Source of the DNA: a bacterium
Lineage (GTDB): Bacteria > Bacillota > Bacilli > Lactobacillales > Streptococcaceae
NCBI GenBank assembly: GCA_905221065.1
Contig: CAJNBS010000011.1
Location: 1 to 56,592 of the forward strand
DNA: 56,592 bases
Direction of reading: 5' to 3'
In this document: piece by piece, positions 56,434 through 56,592 of the stretch
Numbering within the stretch: the first letter of the stretch is position 1
How the letters are laid out: the number at the start of each line of letters is the position of its first letter
The notes under the pieces: generated by a model
What the model saw: only the letters and a program-made list of their open reading frames with translations
What the model was told of the DNA's origin: nothing
Databases searched by the model: none
Program-made: the position numbers and the translations under genes

Positions 56434-56592
56434 GGCTCTATAATATTTGTAGTGGGTAAATCCCCTATAGATATTATGGAGCCTATTTTGTTGTAGAAAA
56501 AAAGTCCCATAAGATCTATAATGAAAAGTGACCAAACAACTCATTAGAAAGATTCATATGGAACAATTACATTTTATCACAAAACTACTCGA
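56434..56592 (+). mobile_element. ISL3-family (IS1167-like) insertion sequence, left end, runs out of the window
   Basis: It begins with inverted repeat GGCTCTATAATATTTG at 56434, has the same leader as the copy at 1612-1763 but in opposite orientation, and enters a transposase at 56558. Whether it is complete cannot be told here. Confidence 0.85.
56558..56592 (+). CDS. ISL3-family transposase, N-terminus only
   Basis: ATG at 56558 opens M-E-Q-L-H-F-I-T-K-L-L, the start I remember for IS1167-type transposases. The window ends after 11 codons. AGAAAG is a weak ribosome site. The same nine first residues are seen in the truncated copy whose start codon is at 1640 on the minus strand. Confidence 0.75.
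   Translation, partial: MEQLHFITKLL

Overview
This window looks like a chromosome segment of a mitis-group streptococcus (Streptococcus pneumoniae, S. mitis or S. pseudopneumoniae). The basis is AT-rich DNA, tRNA genes without an encoded CCA, a BOX repeat, ISL3/IS1167-type termini, and a gene content and order that I recognise from pneumococcal genomes (raf operon, tacL, sczA-czcD, galR-galK-galT, xpt-pbuX, exoA, trp operon, prepilin peptidase). No database was searched. Family assignments rest on motifs and remembered gene order.

Layout. 1-1582: end of a 5S rRNA followed by 17 tRNA genes. 1612-1763: cut-down IS end; the matching end of a second copy, in opposite orientation, closes the window (56434-56592). 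1780-10510: birA and the raffinose/melibiose system (rafR, aga, rafEFG, gtfA). 10848-12041: tacL (rafX), a lipoteichoic acid ligase. 12186-15653: MarR regulator, SnoaL-like protein and an OpuC/ProU-type ABC transporter. 15812-19910: a promoter and pseudoknot leader resembling the NAD+-II (pnuC-motif) riboswitch, followed not by pnuC but by a GC-richer four-gene ECF transporter cassette, then remnants of a lactic-acid-bacterial plasmid (RepX/DUF536 and hsdS fragments), then only the 3' third of pnuC. 20061-26630: zinc efflux (sczA, czcD), Leloir genes (galR, galK, HAD phosphatase, galT) and a thioesterase.

26960-32978 is a defence island at the position where pneumococci carry the Dpn restriction systems. 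It holds a C5-cytosine methyltransferase, a two-HTH regulator, an MvaI/BcnI-type endonuclease, and a DUF4297 nuclease plus SMC-like ATPase pair that resembles Lamassu. 33072-37809 is housekeeping: pbuX and xpt under a purine riboswitch, a VOC protein, exoA, and a DUF3290/DUF421 pair. 37864-43436: a heterodimeric ABC exporter and two genes proposed to start teichoic acid chains (AATGal synthesis and transfer). 43444-51803: a tryptophan unit with two Trp T-boxes in series, a stand-alone trpB paralogue between them, then trpEGDCFBA. 51775-56208: prepilin peptidase, GNAT acetyltransferase, an orphan lipoprotein and XRE regulator, a BOX element, and a LacI regulator with a Cof-type HAD phosphatase under a palindromic operator.

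The most notable feature is the apparent xenologous replacement of pnuC by a plasmid-borne ECF transporter that kept the native NAD+-type riboswitch leader. If correct, it predicts an NAD-precursor substrate for an unassigned ECF S-component. Second are the Lamassu-like pair in the RM island and the trpB paralogue between two T-boxes.
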